A stretch of 36,063 bases of DNA from Bacteroidota bacterium (GTDB lineage Bacteria; Bacteroidota; Bacteroidia; NS11-12g; UBA955). The first letter of the stretch is position 1, and each line of letters starts with the position of its first letter. Below, one piece after another: positions 7,687 to 15,806 of this stretch. Under the pieces are notes generated by a model, which was not told the DNA's origin, did no database searches, and saw only the letters and a list, made by a program, of their open reading frames with translations. A program made the translations under genes and the position numbers. The DNA lies in assembly GCA_947451105.1 (NCBI GenBank), contig CANFXY010000011.1:1-36063 (forward strand), read 5' to 3'.

Positions 7687-9759
7687 ATGAAGAAACTTAT
7701 ACTATCATTAGTTACCGTTTTGTTTTTTACCGCATTGTCAGCACAATATTATTATGTGCCATACATGAATGCTGGTCAAAATCCACGCGGTCTTAACAAA
7801 GACGCAGAATATCCAGTAGGTGGAGGTATTTCTGCAGGTTGGACAACATTATTGGCTGGAGATCAAACAACCCCAGTTTGGTCATCTAGAACAAAATTGC
7901 CGTTTACTTTTAACTTTAATGGCACAAATTATGATTCATTTTATGTTTCATCATCAGGTGTTTTAACTTTCTCTTCAGTGGTTGGTGCGGCCCCAGCATA
8001 CGCAAGTGCAGCATTGCCTGATGCAACGATCCCTAACAATTCTGCTTGTATTAGAGGTATTTTGACAACCGGTGCAAACAGCGCTTATGCCAACATCGTT
8101 ACCAAAACATTTGGCAATGCTGGAAGCCGTCAATTCTATGTAACTTTTAGTGCTTACAATGAATTGAGTTTAGGAAGCTCTGCTTACTTATGGGTTTCAA
8201 TTATGTTGGAAGAAGGTTCAAACAGCATTTATTTTGTAGACCAACGTAAATACCCTACAACAGCAACTAAAGTTGCCATGGGTGTTCAAATCAACTCAAG
8301 TTCTGCATACAGTGTTGCAGGTTCTCCAAATTTGAACTTAACTGCAACCAGCACAGCTAGTGATGCAGATAACTCATATTATAAATTTTCAAGAGGTGTT
8401 CAACCTGCTTACAATGCAGAAGGAATACTGAATACAGTTCCTGATTACTTGGCTTTGACTCAAGTTCCTTTTAACATCAAAGCCGTATTCAAAAATATCG
8501 GTACGGTTGCGATTTCATCTTGCAATATCAATTATTCAATTAACAATGGTCCTAAAGTAACCGCTCCAGCCACAGTAAGTATGGCAAGTTACGCGACTGC
8601 AACTGTGACATCAACTGCTACTTGGACGCCAACTATGGTTGGTACATACAAAGTAACAGTTTGGTTAAGCAACATCAACGGAAACGCTGATGAACAAGGT
8701 GCAAATGACAGTGCAATTAAAAATGTTATTGTTGTTCCTGATTTCGTTCAAAGAGTTGCTTTGCATGAAGTATTTACTTCTTCAACATGTGGACCATGTG
8801 TTGCCGGTAATATCAACATAGACAATAATATTTTCCCTAAATACGATCCAAGTCAATATGCGGTTATTAAATACCAAATGAGCTGGCCTGGAACTGGTGA
8901 TCCATACACCACGGCTGAGGGCAATGTTAGAAGAACATTATACGCTGTAAACTCAATTCCTAATATGCAAGTAGACGGTGGTTGGAATGGTAACGCAGGT
9001 TCATATACTGTTGCTTTGTTCGATCAATTTACGGCTAAACCAGCATTCATCAAAATTGAATCTACCCACAAAATCAACTTCAAAAAAGTAACAGTTGACG
9101 TTAAAGTTACTCCATTGTCTGATTTCAACAACCCTAACATGAAAGTGTTTGTGGCTATCTTAGAAAAGACAACAGTTAAAAACGTTAAATCAAACGGTGA
9201 AACTGAATTCCACCACGTATTGAAAAAGATGCTTCCAGATGCTAACGGTACCGCTTTAGGTGCTGTAACAAAAGGTACTGCAAAAGTATTCCCTACAATG
9301 ACTTTCACCGTTCCTGGTAACGTAAGATTGCCAATTGATGGTCAAACCGCTAACATTATCAACTTAGCAACTGAAAACAGCATTGAAGAATTACAAGACT
9401 GTGAAGTGGTTGTGTTTATCCAAGATATAGCGACTAAAGAAGTATTCCAAGCCGCAAATTCTGCAGGTACTATTTTGTCAGTTGACGATGTAAACAACGA
9501 AACTTCTGGTATCAGAGTTTACCCTAACCCAAGTGCAGCTGGTTCTACCAACTTAAGCTTTAACTTAAACAGCACTGAGCAAGTGAAAGTAAATGTTTAC
9601 AACACTTTAGGTCAAGTGGTATTAAGTATCGATGCTAAAGATTTAGTACAAGGTTCTAACAGCATCACTTTAAACACTGAGTCTTTCGCTAAAGGCGTTT
9701 ACACAGTAAAAATTGAAGGCAATGGTTTCTCTTCTATGGAGAAATTCATCATCCAATAA
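7687..9759 (+). CDS. T9SS-exported Omp28-like protein with CGPC motif
   Basis: 690-residue secreted protein. The signal peptide is MKKLILSLVTVLFFTALSAQ. Residues about 60-240 form a beta-rich domain with FTFNFNGTNYDSFYVSSSG, and residues about 250-350 a CARDB-like Ig domain. The Omp28/thioredoxin-like domain follows, with HEVFTSSTCGPCVAGN (C368, C371). It ends in a T9SS type A sorting domain (VYPNPSAAG...KGVYTVKI...KFIIQ). Omp28-related proteins are surface proteins of unclear activity; the CxxC suggests redox chemistry or disulfide-based structure. It is the first of four related genes and is closed by its own hairpin terminator. Frequent AAC, GGT and GTT codons suggest high expression. Confidence 0.85.
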   Translation: MKKLILSLVTVLFFTALSAQYYYVPYMNAGQNPRGLNKDAEYPVGGGISAGWTTLLAGDQTTPVWSSRTKLPFTFNFNGTNYDSFYVSSSGVLTFSSVVGAAPAYASAALPDATIPNNSACIRGILTTGANSAYANIVTKTFGNAGSRQFYVTFSAYNELSLGSSAYLWVSIMLEEGSNSIYFVDQRKYPTTATKVAMGVQINSSSAYSVAGSPNLNLTATSTASDADNSYYKFSRGVQPAYNAEGILNTVPDYLALTQVPFNIKAVFKNIGTVAISSCNINYSINNGPKVTAPATVSMASYATATVTSTATWTPTMVGTYKVTVWLSNINGNADEQGANDSAIKNVIVVPDFVQRVALHEVFTSSTCGPCVAGNINIDNNIFPKYDPSQYAVIKYQMSWPGTGDPYTTAEGNVRRTLYAVNSIPNMQVDGGWNGNAGSYTVALFDQFTAKPAFIKIESTHKINFKKVTVDVKVTPLSDFNNPNMKVFVAILEKTTVKNVKSNGETEFHHVLKKMLPDANGTALGAVTKGTAKVFPTMTFTVPGNVRLPIDGQTANIINLATENSIEELQDCEVVVFIQDIATKEVFQAANSAGTILSVDDVNNETSGIRVYPNPSAAGSTNLSFNLNSTEQVKVNVYNTLGQVVLSIDAKDLVQGSNSITLNTESFAKGVYTVKIEGNGFSSMEKFIIQ

Positions 9760-9776
9760 TATTTTTAAAAATAATC

Positions 9777-9806
9777 AAAAAGCCCGAAATAAAATTCGGG
9801 CTTTTT
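9777..9806 (+). terminator. Hairpin terminator after the first Omp28-like gene
   Basis: A perfect 12-bp stem, AAAAAGCCCGAA / TTCGGGCTTTTT, closes a six-base loop; the stem's own T run forms the tail. It starts 17 bases after the stop codon and would also work on the opposite strand. Confidence 0.9.
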
Positions 9807-9834
9807 GCGTTTTATGTTTTTGTATTCAATCAAC

Positions 9835-10725
9835 ATGGCTAAAATAAAAATTTCAATTATAGGAATTACAGGGTTCATGCTTTTACTAGGAGCATGTCAC
9901 AAGGATAAGACCCAATCGAACAATGACATTGTTGGGTTTCTTGCTCCAACGGCTATACAAAAGAAGGTAGCTATTCTCGAAGATTTTTCAGGAGTTGGAT
10001 GCGTGTTGTCTCCTTACGCGCATCAAATATCTAAGGCAATAAGGGATTCTAATCCCGGGAAATTTATTGTCATGGAAGTTCATGCCGGTTCTTATGCAAA
10101 TCTGACATCGGGGTGGCCTAATTTTAAGACCGCTTTTGGAAGTTTATTGGTTACCCAAGCAAAAGTCTCAACCTATCCAGCGGGCACAATGAATAGAATT
10201 CAGTGTGCGAAGTTTGGATTAATTCCAATTTCGCCAGGAGCTTATGCCCTGCCGAGAGGTGCGTGGGGAACGGCTGCAAACCAAGTTTTTAGAATGGATG
10301 CTCCGGTAAACCTTGGTGCCGAAGCTACATACGATACGAATGGTAGGGTATTAACGGTTGTCGTAGATCTATACTATACCAGTAATCAAATGGGCCAAAA
10401 TAATTTAAATGTATTATTGCTACAAGACCATTTGTTCTCTAAACAGTGCATACTTACTGGATTTGAAAAGTCAGAAATTATTATCTATGAGCAAAACAAT
10501 GTAGTAAGAGATTTTATAACAGGACAGTGGGGTGAAGTCATAACAGAAAATAAAACCCAAGGTTCTAAATTGAGGAAAATTTATAAATATAGAGTACCTG
10601 CTGATTACAATGGAATATCAGCGGAGGGAGGGGGAGCTGTAGTAATAGACAATTTAAAAGTTGTTGCCTTTGTCGCCGAAGGTCAGACAAATATTTTAAA
10701 TGCAGTTGAAGTTGATGTTCAATAA
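9835..10725 (+). CDS. Omp28-like lipoprotein with degenerate CVLS motif
   Basis: 296-residue lipoprotein. The hydrophobic leader ends in the lipobox LLGAC (Cys21), followed by HKDK. The N-terminal part of the Omp28-like domain reads VAILEDFSGVGCVLSPYAH; C56 is kept but the second cysteine of the CxxC is serine (S59). The rest (FIVMEVHAGSYANL, the WPNFKTAFG region, TYPAGTMNRIQ) follows the pattern of its neighbours. There is no T9SS sorting domain, so membrane anchoring by lipid is expected. I start at ATG 9835; the track's TTG at 9805 lies in the upstream terminator. The gene is flanked by terminators on both sides, so it is probably monocistronic. Confidence 0.8.
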   Translation: MAKIKISIIGITGFMLLLGACHKDKTQSNNDIVGFLAPTAIQKKVAILEDFSGVGCVLSPYAHQISKAIRDSNPGKFIVMEVHAGSYANLTSGWPNFKTAFGSLLVTQAKVSTYPAGTMNRIQCAKFGLIPISPGAYALPRGAWGTAANQVFRMDAPVNLGAEATYDTNGRVLTVVVDLYYTSNQMGQNNLNVLLLQDHLFSKQCILTGFEKSEIIIYEQNNVVRDFITGQWGEVITENKTQGSKLRKIYKYRVPADYNGISAEGGGAVVIDNLKVVAFVAEGQTNILNAVEVDVQ

Positions 10726-10753
10726 CTTATAATTTGAATTGTAAAAATTTTGT

Positions 10754-10783
10754 AAAAGTCCCGAATTTTAATTCGGGACTTTT
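10754..10783 (+). terminator. Hairpin terminator after the CVLS lipoprotein gene
   Basis: Stem AAAAGTCCCGAATT / AATTCGGGACTTTT is perfectly paired around two bases, so the real loop is larger. A TTTTTTG run follows. Its T tract overlaps the -33 element of the next gene. Confidence 0.9.
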
Positions 10784-10812
10784 TTGTTTTAGATATTTAT
10801 TTCCTACATTTG
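10781..10812 (+). promoter_or_regulatory. -33/-7 promoter of the CYYC lipoprotein gene
   Basis: TTTTTTG (ending 10786), 18 bases, then TACATTTG (10805-10812). This is a near-ideal Bacteroidota promoter, with a 20-base gap to the ATG. The -33 element is formed by the T tract of the upstream terminator. Confidence 0.7.
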
Positions 10813-10832
10813 CTTCAATTAAGAAATATAAA

Positions 10833-11639
10833 ATGAAAAAATTAGCCATCTTATTTACAGCTTTTGCTTTTGCATCGGTTGTATTTGTGTCTTGCAAAAA
10901 GACTACTGAAGCGCCTGCAGCAGATCAAGGTATCGTTGTAGAACAAAAAAACACATCAATTATCAATAAATTCACTGGAACCAACTGTTACTATTGCGGT
11001 GACTGGGGATGGCCAATGTTTACAGGCTTAATTGATGCCCACCACGGTGTTGATGCAGTTTGTATTGGTTCATACAGCCAAAACTCATTCGCTCAATTGT
11101 TGATTAACTCTTTCGCAACTGCAATGGACAAACGTTTACCAGTTGCTGCAGGTTACCCTACATTCTCTGCTAACTTCTACGATGCATGGACAAATGCTAC
11201 AACCTTGCAAGCAATGACTGCTAACATCGAAACTAAAATCAGCGAGCACAAAGCTGCTGCAGTAGTTGCTAACAGCGGTTTGACATACAAAGTTGTTGGA
11301 AATGACATCGTTTTCAATACTAGAACTAAATTCTTCCAAGCAGCTACAGGTGAGTACAACATCTCTGTTGTTGTTTTAGAAGATGGTGTTATCGCTAACC
11401 AAGCAGGTCCTAACGGTGGAGCTAACGCTTCTCACCACAAAGTGTTGCGTTCATCTAACGGTGACTGGGGTACTTTGGTTACCAACGGTGACGTGGCTGC
11501 AGGTACTCAATTTGACCAAACCATCACCATCACTAAAGATGCTGCTTGGAATATGGCTAACGTTGAATTCGCTACTTTACTTTGGAAAAAGAACGGAACC
11601 AAATGGGATTTCGTAAATGCTCACTTGCATAAAAACTAA
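10833..11639 (+). CDS. Omp28-like lipoprotein with CYYC motif
   Basis: 268-residue lipoprotein with leader MKKLAILFTAFAFASVV and lipobox FVSC (Cys21), followed by KKTTEAPAA, a flexible linker. The redox-like motif is FTGTNCYYCGDWGWP (C52, C55), then the family pattern AVCIGSYSQNS and PVAAGYPTFSANF. There is no T9SS sorting domain. I start at ATG 10833, not the track's 10734, because terminator and promoter lie between them and the signal peptide begins here. Codon use is strongly biased (AAC, GGT, GTT, TTC), which suggests an abundant protein. Exact activity is unknown; it may bind or handle thiols, or carry a structural disulfide. Confidence 0.85.
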   Translation: MKKLAILFTAFAFASVVFVSCKKTTEAPAADQGIVVEQKNTSIINKFTGTNCYYCGDWGWPMFTGLIDAHHGVDAVCIGSYSQNSFAQLLINSFATAMDKRLPVAAGYPTFSANFYDAWTNATTLQAMTANIETKISEHKAAAVVANSGLTYKVVGNDIVFNTRTKFFQAATGEYNISVVVLEDGVIANQAGPNGGANASHHKVLRSSNGDWGTLVTNGDVAAGTQFDQTITITKDAAWNMANVEFATLLWKKNGTKWDFVNAHLHKN

Positions 11640-11658
11640 TTAAAAGTTTTAAAACTTT

Positions 11659-11688
11659 AAAAAGTCCTGAATTTATTCAGGACTTTTT
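11659..11688 (+). terminator. Hairpin terminator after the CYYC lipoprotein gene
   Basis: Stem AAAAAGTCCTGAAT / ATTCAGGACTTTTT with a short loop, followed by more T residues. It has the same layout as the two upstream terminators. Confidence 0.9.
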
Positions 11689-11721
11689 TTTTCGCTTTTT
11701 TTTTGTTATTATTGTTTTTAA

Positions 11722-13911
11722 ATGAGGAGTTTAAGTTTAATCTTTTTTGCATTTATTTGTGCTGTCTCAAGTTATGGGCAGTCTTATTTTGCAGTTAGAA
11801 ACGATGGTGAAATTCCTCAAGGGTATTATCTAGATAAGGTGTACGATTTCGACAAAGCCATCTTGCTTAATCAACCCTCTAATCAAGTGCTGTCAGCTGA
11901 AGATCAAATTCCTTTTACCTTTTATTTTTACAACACACCGTATACAAAATTTAGAGCTTCAGACAATGGGTATATTACGTTTAATGAAAATGCAACAAGC
12001 TCCGAAGTGCCAGATACCATTTTGCCTGAAAATAGCATCGTGGCTTTCGGTAAAGATTTGAAATTGCAAAAATTACCTGCCCCTAATGAAGGGGTTGGCA
12101 CGCAGGTGTATTCTTATACCGTGGGTAAAGCGCCCAATAGAAGCCATATTATCCAATATTATGGTGCCAGTTTGGCTGGCGATTTATTGATACCGCCTAT
12201 TAACAATTCATCGATTTTCGCCTTTGCAATAGTGTTGCACGAGGGACCAGAAGGGCGCTTTGATTTGGTGTATTCTCCCTACGGGAATAGATTTTCAAAA
12301 GGCAGTATTGGCTGTTCTTCAATTGCAAATGCTTCTAAAACATTGTTTAGAGATTCGTTGGTATTCTTACCCTATCAGTTTTCTTTTAATGTAAATGATT
12401 TTATTGTTTACCAATTTCATTATGGAACCCAGTCAAAATACGATCTTGCCTTCAAAGAAATCAAAGTTGAAAAAGTATATCCATTTAATTCTGTCGTCAA
12501 TTTTAAAGGGAAAATGGCCAATTGGGGCAAGAATGCTGTTCAATCTTATACGGTAAATTATTCCATTAATGCAGGGGACACCATTTCATATTTGATAGAC
12601 CAACAAGATTTATTGCCCAATGGGGAAAGCGGTATGGTATTTAACCACCCAATTTCATGGCTTAGTGGGGCATTGGGTAGTTTAAACGAAGTTAATATTT
12701 GGCTTTCTGATCCTAACAGTGATACGGATGGTGTGGCCGCAAATAGCCACTATAACAAAACAGTTTTAAGGAATAACAATACAAATTTAGCAGATAGAAA
12801 TGTGCTCATAGAAGAGGGCACAGGCGCTTGGTGCGGTTATTGTCCGGATGCCAACTTGATTATAAACGCCGCGTGTAAACAATTTGGCAGAAGAGTGATA
12901 CCCATTTCTTATCATTTCGATGACAGTATGAGCACCGATGATGGCAATCTATTCCTTAGTCAGTACATAAACAGTTACCCAGATGCCATCATCGACCGTA
13001 AAATTTTATTGGGAAGCAATAAGACTTGGATAGATGAATTGAATTCTCGAATGAATATCAAAGCACCTGTCGAAGTGTATATTCAAAATAAAGTATTCAA
13101 TCCACAAACCAGGGTAATATCTTACCGAGTGCGCGTTAAGTTTGTCGACTATTGGTATGGTGTCTTGCGCATTGGAAGTGCCGTAACTGAGGATAAGGTT
13201 CGCGGCATGGCAAATCCATTTATTTGGAGCCAAAACAACTATTACAGCAAGAATAATCCCAGTGGGGCAGCAGGAGGAAACACGCACCCAATGTACAATG
13301 AAAGTGTTGTTATTGATGGTTATTGGCATGAACATGTTCAAAAGGCAAATCCTTCAGGTGTATGGGGAATTCCAAACTTAATGCCGCAACTAGTGGCGCC
13401 CAATTCAGAATATTTTGCAGACTTTACCTATACCTTGCCGCCCGCATCATTTGTCTCTTATTCAAGCGACTATAATTCTGAGTTTTGCAGCACCATTGAT
13501 GCAATAGGGCAAAATGAAGGCCTACATATTCCAGCCAATATCAACCTAATTGGCTTTGTTGAAGAATACGATGACAACGATGTGTTTAACCGACCTATTA
13601 TCAATGCAGCCAGTGCCCCATTGTGGGATTTGGTTTCAGTCAAACAAATGAATGTATTAGGCGAAGCACTTTCACTTTACCCTAATCCTGCAGCCGAGCA
13701 ATTCAAAGTTCAATTTAATTTAGCGTCATCCACAGAGATTGCGATAGAACTTTATTCAATGAATGGACAATTGATGCAAACCATAATACAGAATTGTTCT
13801 GAGGGGCAAAATACCATTGTTGTAAATACACAAACATACCCAAAGGGATTGTATACATTGAAAATGGTTTTAAATGACAAAGTCATTGTTAAACCGCTTG
13901 TCTTGCAATAA
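11722..13911 (+). CDS. T9SS-exported Omp28-like protein with CGYC motif
   Basis: 729-residue secreted protein with the same architecture as 7687-9759. The signal peptide is MRSLSLIFFAFICAVSSYGQ. An N-terminal beta domain contains PFTFYFYNTPYTKFRASDNG, and a CARDB-like domain covers residues about 245-350. The Omp28/thioredoxin-like domain reads VLIEEGTGAWCGYCPDAN (C371, C374), with SYHFDDSMSTDDGN and SYPDAIIDRKI beyond it. A T9SS type A sorting domain (LYPNPAAEQ...KGLYTLKM...PLVLQ) closes the protein. Codon use is less biased than in 7687-9759. A one-mismatch -7 box (TATTATTG) ends seven bases before the ATG. No hairpin terminator was seen downstream. Confidence 0.85.
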   Translation: MRSLSLIFFAFICAVSSYGQSYFAVRNDGEIPQGYYLDKVYDFDKAILLNQPSNQVLSAEDQIPFTFYFYNTPYTKFRASDNGYITFNENATSSEVPDTILPENSIVAFGKDLKLQKLPAPNEGVGTQVYSYTVGKAPNRSHIIQYYGASLAGDLLIPPINNSSIFAFAIVLHEGPEGRFDLVYSPYGNRFSKGSIGCSSIANASKTLFRDSLVFLPYQFSFNVNDFIVYQFHYGTQSKYDLAFKEIKVEKVYPFNSVVNFKGKMANWGKNAVQSYTVNYSINAGDTISYLIDQQDLLPNGESGMVFNHPISWLSGALGSLNEVNIWLSDPNSDTDGVAANSHYNKTVLRNNNTNLADRNVLIEEGTGAWCGYCPDANLIINAACKQFGRRVIPISYHFDDSMSTDDGNLFLSQYINSYPDAIIDRKILLGSNKTWIDELNSRMNIKAPVEVYIQNKVFNPQTRVISYRVRVKFVDYWYGVLRIGSAVTEDKVRGMANPFIWSQNNYYSKNNPSGAAGGNTHPMYNESVVIDGYWHEHVQKANPSGVWGIPNLMPQLVAPNSEYFADFTYTLPPASFVSYSSDYNSEFCSTIDAIGQNEGLHIPANINLIGFVEEYDDNDVFNRPIINAASAPLWDLVSVKQMNVLGEALSLYPNPAAEQFKVQFNLASSTEIAIELYSMNGQLMQTIIQNCSEGQNTIVVNTQTYPKGLYTLKMVLNDKVIVKPLVLQ

Positions 13912-13970
13912 GTTGCTATTGCTTTTGTATTTGTGTAAAATTGGTAGACAATAAACGGGTTTAAAAATCG

Positions 13971-13978
13971 TACCTTTG
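13971..13978 (+). promoter_or_regulatory. -7 promoter box for purH
   Basis: TACCTTTG, an exact TAnnTTTG match, ends seven bases before the purH ATG. The only TTG upstream (13941) is about 27 bases away, which is long for a -33 element. Confidence 0.5.
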
Positions 13979-13985
13979 CGGCGCA

Positions 13986-15515
13986 ATGCAAAGCCAATCA
14001 AAAACAATCAAATCTGCTTTAATTTCTGTCTACCACAAAGACAATCTAGAACCAATCGTAAGACAATTGGCCCAATTGGGTGTTCAAATTTATTCTACAG
14101 GTGGTACCTTAAGTTTTATTGAAAAACTAGGGTTGCCAGTCACTGCAGTTGAAGCCTACACAGGATTTCCTGAAATTTTAGATGGTCGCGTTAAAACTTT
14201 ACACCCAAATATTTTTGGTGGGATATTGGCACGCCGTGACAATCCAAAGGACATTCAAGAACTAGGGCAACACAACATCAATCTTATTGATTTGGTTATC
14301 GTTGATTTATATCCTTTTGAAGATACCGTAAAAAGCAGCAACGATGAGGCTGAAATTATCGAAAAGATAGATATTGGTGGTATTTCATTAATACGCGCTG
14401 CGGCAAAAAACTTCAACGACACATTAATCGTTTCAAATAGAAACCAGTACCAAGATTTATTAAATATTTTGCTTGAAAAAAATGGTTCTACGGATCTAAG
14501 CGACCGCAAACTATTTGCAGCGAAAGCTTTTATGAATTCCTCGCATTACGACACCGCGATTTTCAACTACTTTAACCAAGACTTGGCCTTGCCTGCATTT
14601 AAACACAGTGTTATGGATTCTAAAGCTTTGCGTTATGGAGAGAATCCACACCAATCAGGCACTTTCCACGGTGATTTAAATGAGGTTTTTGAAATATTAA
14701 ACGGCAGAGAATTGTCTTACAACAACCTAGTGGATGTTGAAGCTTCTTTGAATTTAATTGCTGAATTTTCAGAGCCTAGTTTTGCCATCATTAAGCACAC
14801 CAATTCGTGCGGACTTGCCAGCAGAGCCACTTTATTGGATGCCTACAAAGCAGCCTATGCTTGCGACACAACCTCTGCATTTGGCGGTGTATTGGCTTGT
14901 AACCGTGAAGTGGATTTAGAAACAGCCAATGAAATCAACAATTTGTTTTTCGAAGTTTTAAGCGCGCCTTCATACACCGAAGAGGCCTTAGACATTTTAA
15001 AACAAAAAAAGAATAGAATCATTATCCGTCTTAAAAAGACAGTCAACAATAAAACCATGTTCAAGAGTTTGTTAAACGGTGTGCTTGAGCAACAAGTTGA
15101 TTGGAGTTCTGAATCAGCCAATGATTTCAAAGTGGTAACAGAAAAGCAAATGACTGCAGAACAGTTAAGCGATTTGGAATTTGCTATTAAAGCGGTAAAA
15201 CACCTTAAATCTAATGGTATTGCCTTGGTAAAAAACAAACAATTAATTGGAATGGGCTGTGGTCAAACATCTAGAATAGATGCCCTTGAATCAGCGGTTA
15301 AAAAATCAAATGCTTTTGGCTTTGACACCAATGGTGCAGTGATGGCTTCTGAGGCATTTTTCCCTTTCCCAGATTGTGTCGATATTTCTCATCAAGCTGG
15401 CGTAGTTGCAATTGCGCAACCGGGTGGCAGCATAAAAGACCAAGAGAGCATTGACGCCGCAAATAGAAATGGTCAAGCCATGGTGTTGACGGGCATACGC
15501 CACTTTAAACACTAA
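13986..15515 (+). CDS. purH: Bifunctional AICAR formyltransferase/IMP cyclohydrolase
   Basis: Catalyses the last two steps of de novo IMP synthesis: formylation of AICAR with 10-formyl-THF, then ring closure. The 509-residue protein has the N-terminal MGS-like cyclohydrolase domain (ALISVYHKDN, IYSTGGT, EILDGRVKTLHPNIFGG) and the C-terminal transformylase domain. The latter shows RYGENPHQSG, the catalytic Lys-His in IIKHTNSCGLA, and TSAFGGVLACNR. The usual proline after KHxN is serine here, a mild variation outside the Lys-His pair. Length is normal. It stands alone, with its own -7 box seven bases before the ATG, and is followed by a structured intergenic element. Confidence 0.97.
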   Translation: MQSQSKTIKSALISVYHKDNLEPIVRQLAQLGVQIYSTGGTLSFIEKLGLPVTAVEAYTGFPEILDGRVKTLHPNIFGGILARRDNPKDIQELGQHNINLIDLVIVDLYPFEDTVKSSNDEAEIIEKIDIGGISLIRAAAKNFNDTLIVSNRNQYQDLLNILLEKNGSTDLSDRKLFAAKAFMNSSHYDTAIFNYFNQDLALPAFKHSVMDSKALRYGENPHQSGTFHGDLNEVFEILNGRELSYNNLVDVEASLNLIAEFSEPSFAIIKHTNSCGLASRATLLDAYKAAYACDTTSAFGGVLACNREVDLETANEINNLFFEVLSAPSYTEEALDILKQKKNRIIIRLKKTVNNKTMFKSLLNGVLEQQVDWSSESANDFKVVTEKQMTAEQLSDLEFAIKAVKHLKSNGIALVKNKQLIGMGCGQTSRIDALESAVKKSNAFGFDTNGAVMASEAFFPFPDCVDISHQAGVVAIAQPGGSIKDQESIDAANRNGQAMVLTGIRHFKH

Positions 15516-15562
15516 ACTCTAAAAGGTTTTTTCTTTCTGGTTTGTATCAATCCTGTATAACG

Positions 15563-15758
15563 TAATTCCGCCCTTGATTGCAGCGGCAGCGCGCTATTTG
15601 TGTGGGCTAAGTTTTTGCAGGTGTATAGTGGCGCCCGGTAGCAAGCCAATAGACACCCAGCAAAAAAGGCCACAGAGACAGAGCCTACAGCGGAAAGCAA
15701 GTTAAGGCGGCATCAAACATATGTTCAGGTTAATGATGAGATGTATCATGTTTTTTTT
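15563..15758 (+). ncRNA. Candidate structured RNA or dispersed element between purH and mlaE
   Basis: The 291-base gap between purH and mlaE is the longest gene-free stretch and is visibly more GC-rich than its surroundings. It folds as a long rod. Outer helices are CCGCC (15568) with GGCGG (15706) and TTGC (15578) with GCAA (15697). Inner helices are TGTGGGCT (15601) with AGGCCACA (15667, one mismatch), TTTTTGC with GCAAAAA, and GGTGT with ACACC around a 28-base loop. CAGCGG occurs on both flanks. A weak ATGAT/ATCAT hairpin and eight T residues end it at 15758. From memory, flanks like GATTGCAGCGG and ACAGCGGAAAGC recur around variable hairpins in Flavobacteriia. It could be a Flavo-1-type motif or a 6S-like RNA; neither is proven, and the strand is inferred from the T tract. 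Confidence 0.5.
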
Positions 15759-15806
15759 ATAATCCACATGAAATATTAAGCATTTTAAGTGCTAAATTCG
15801 CCTGTA

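Noticed and set aside
11383-11616. 77-residue plus-strand ORF inside the CYYC lipoprotein gene
   Set aside because: It is an out-of-frame shadow of a gene with a signal peptide, promoter and terminator; its composition (Leu/Thr-rich) is that of a frame-shifted read.
13912-13985. Possible purine riboswitch upstream of purH
   Set aside because: Only 74 bases are available, the -7 box sits seven bases before the ATG, and no aptamer-like pairing is visible.
15512-15700. 62-residue minus-strand ORF over the purH-mlaE intergenic element
   Set aside because: Its sequence follows the inverted-repeat structure of the element, there is no ribosome-binding or promoter signal, and it starts inside the candidate RNA. 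It is most likely an artefact of an RNA-like sequence.
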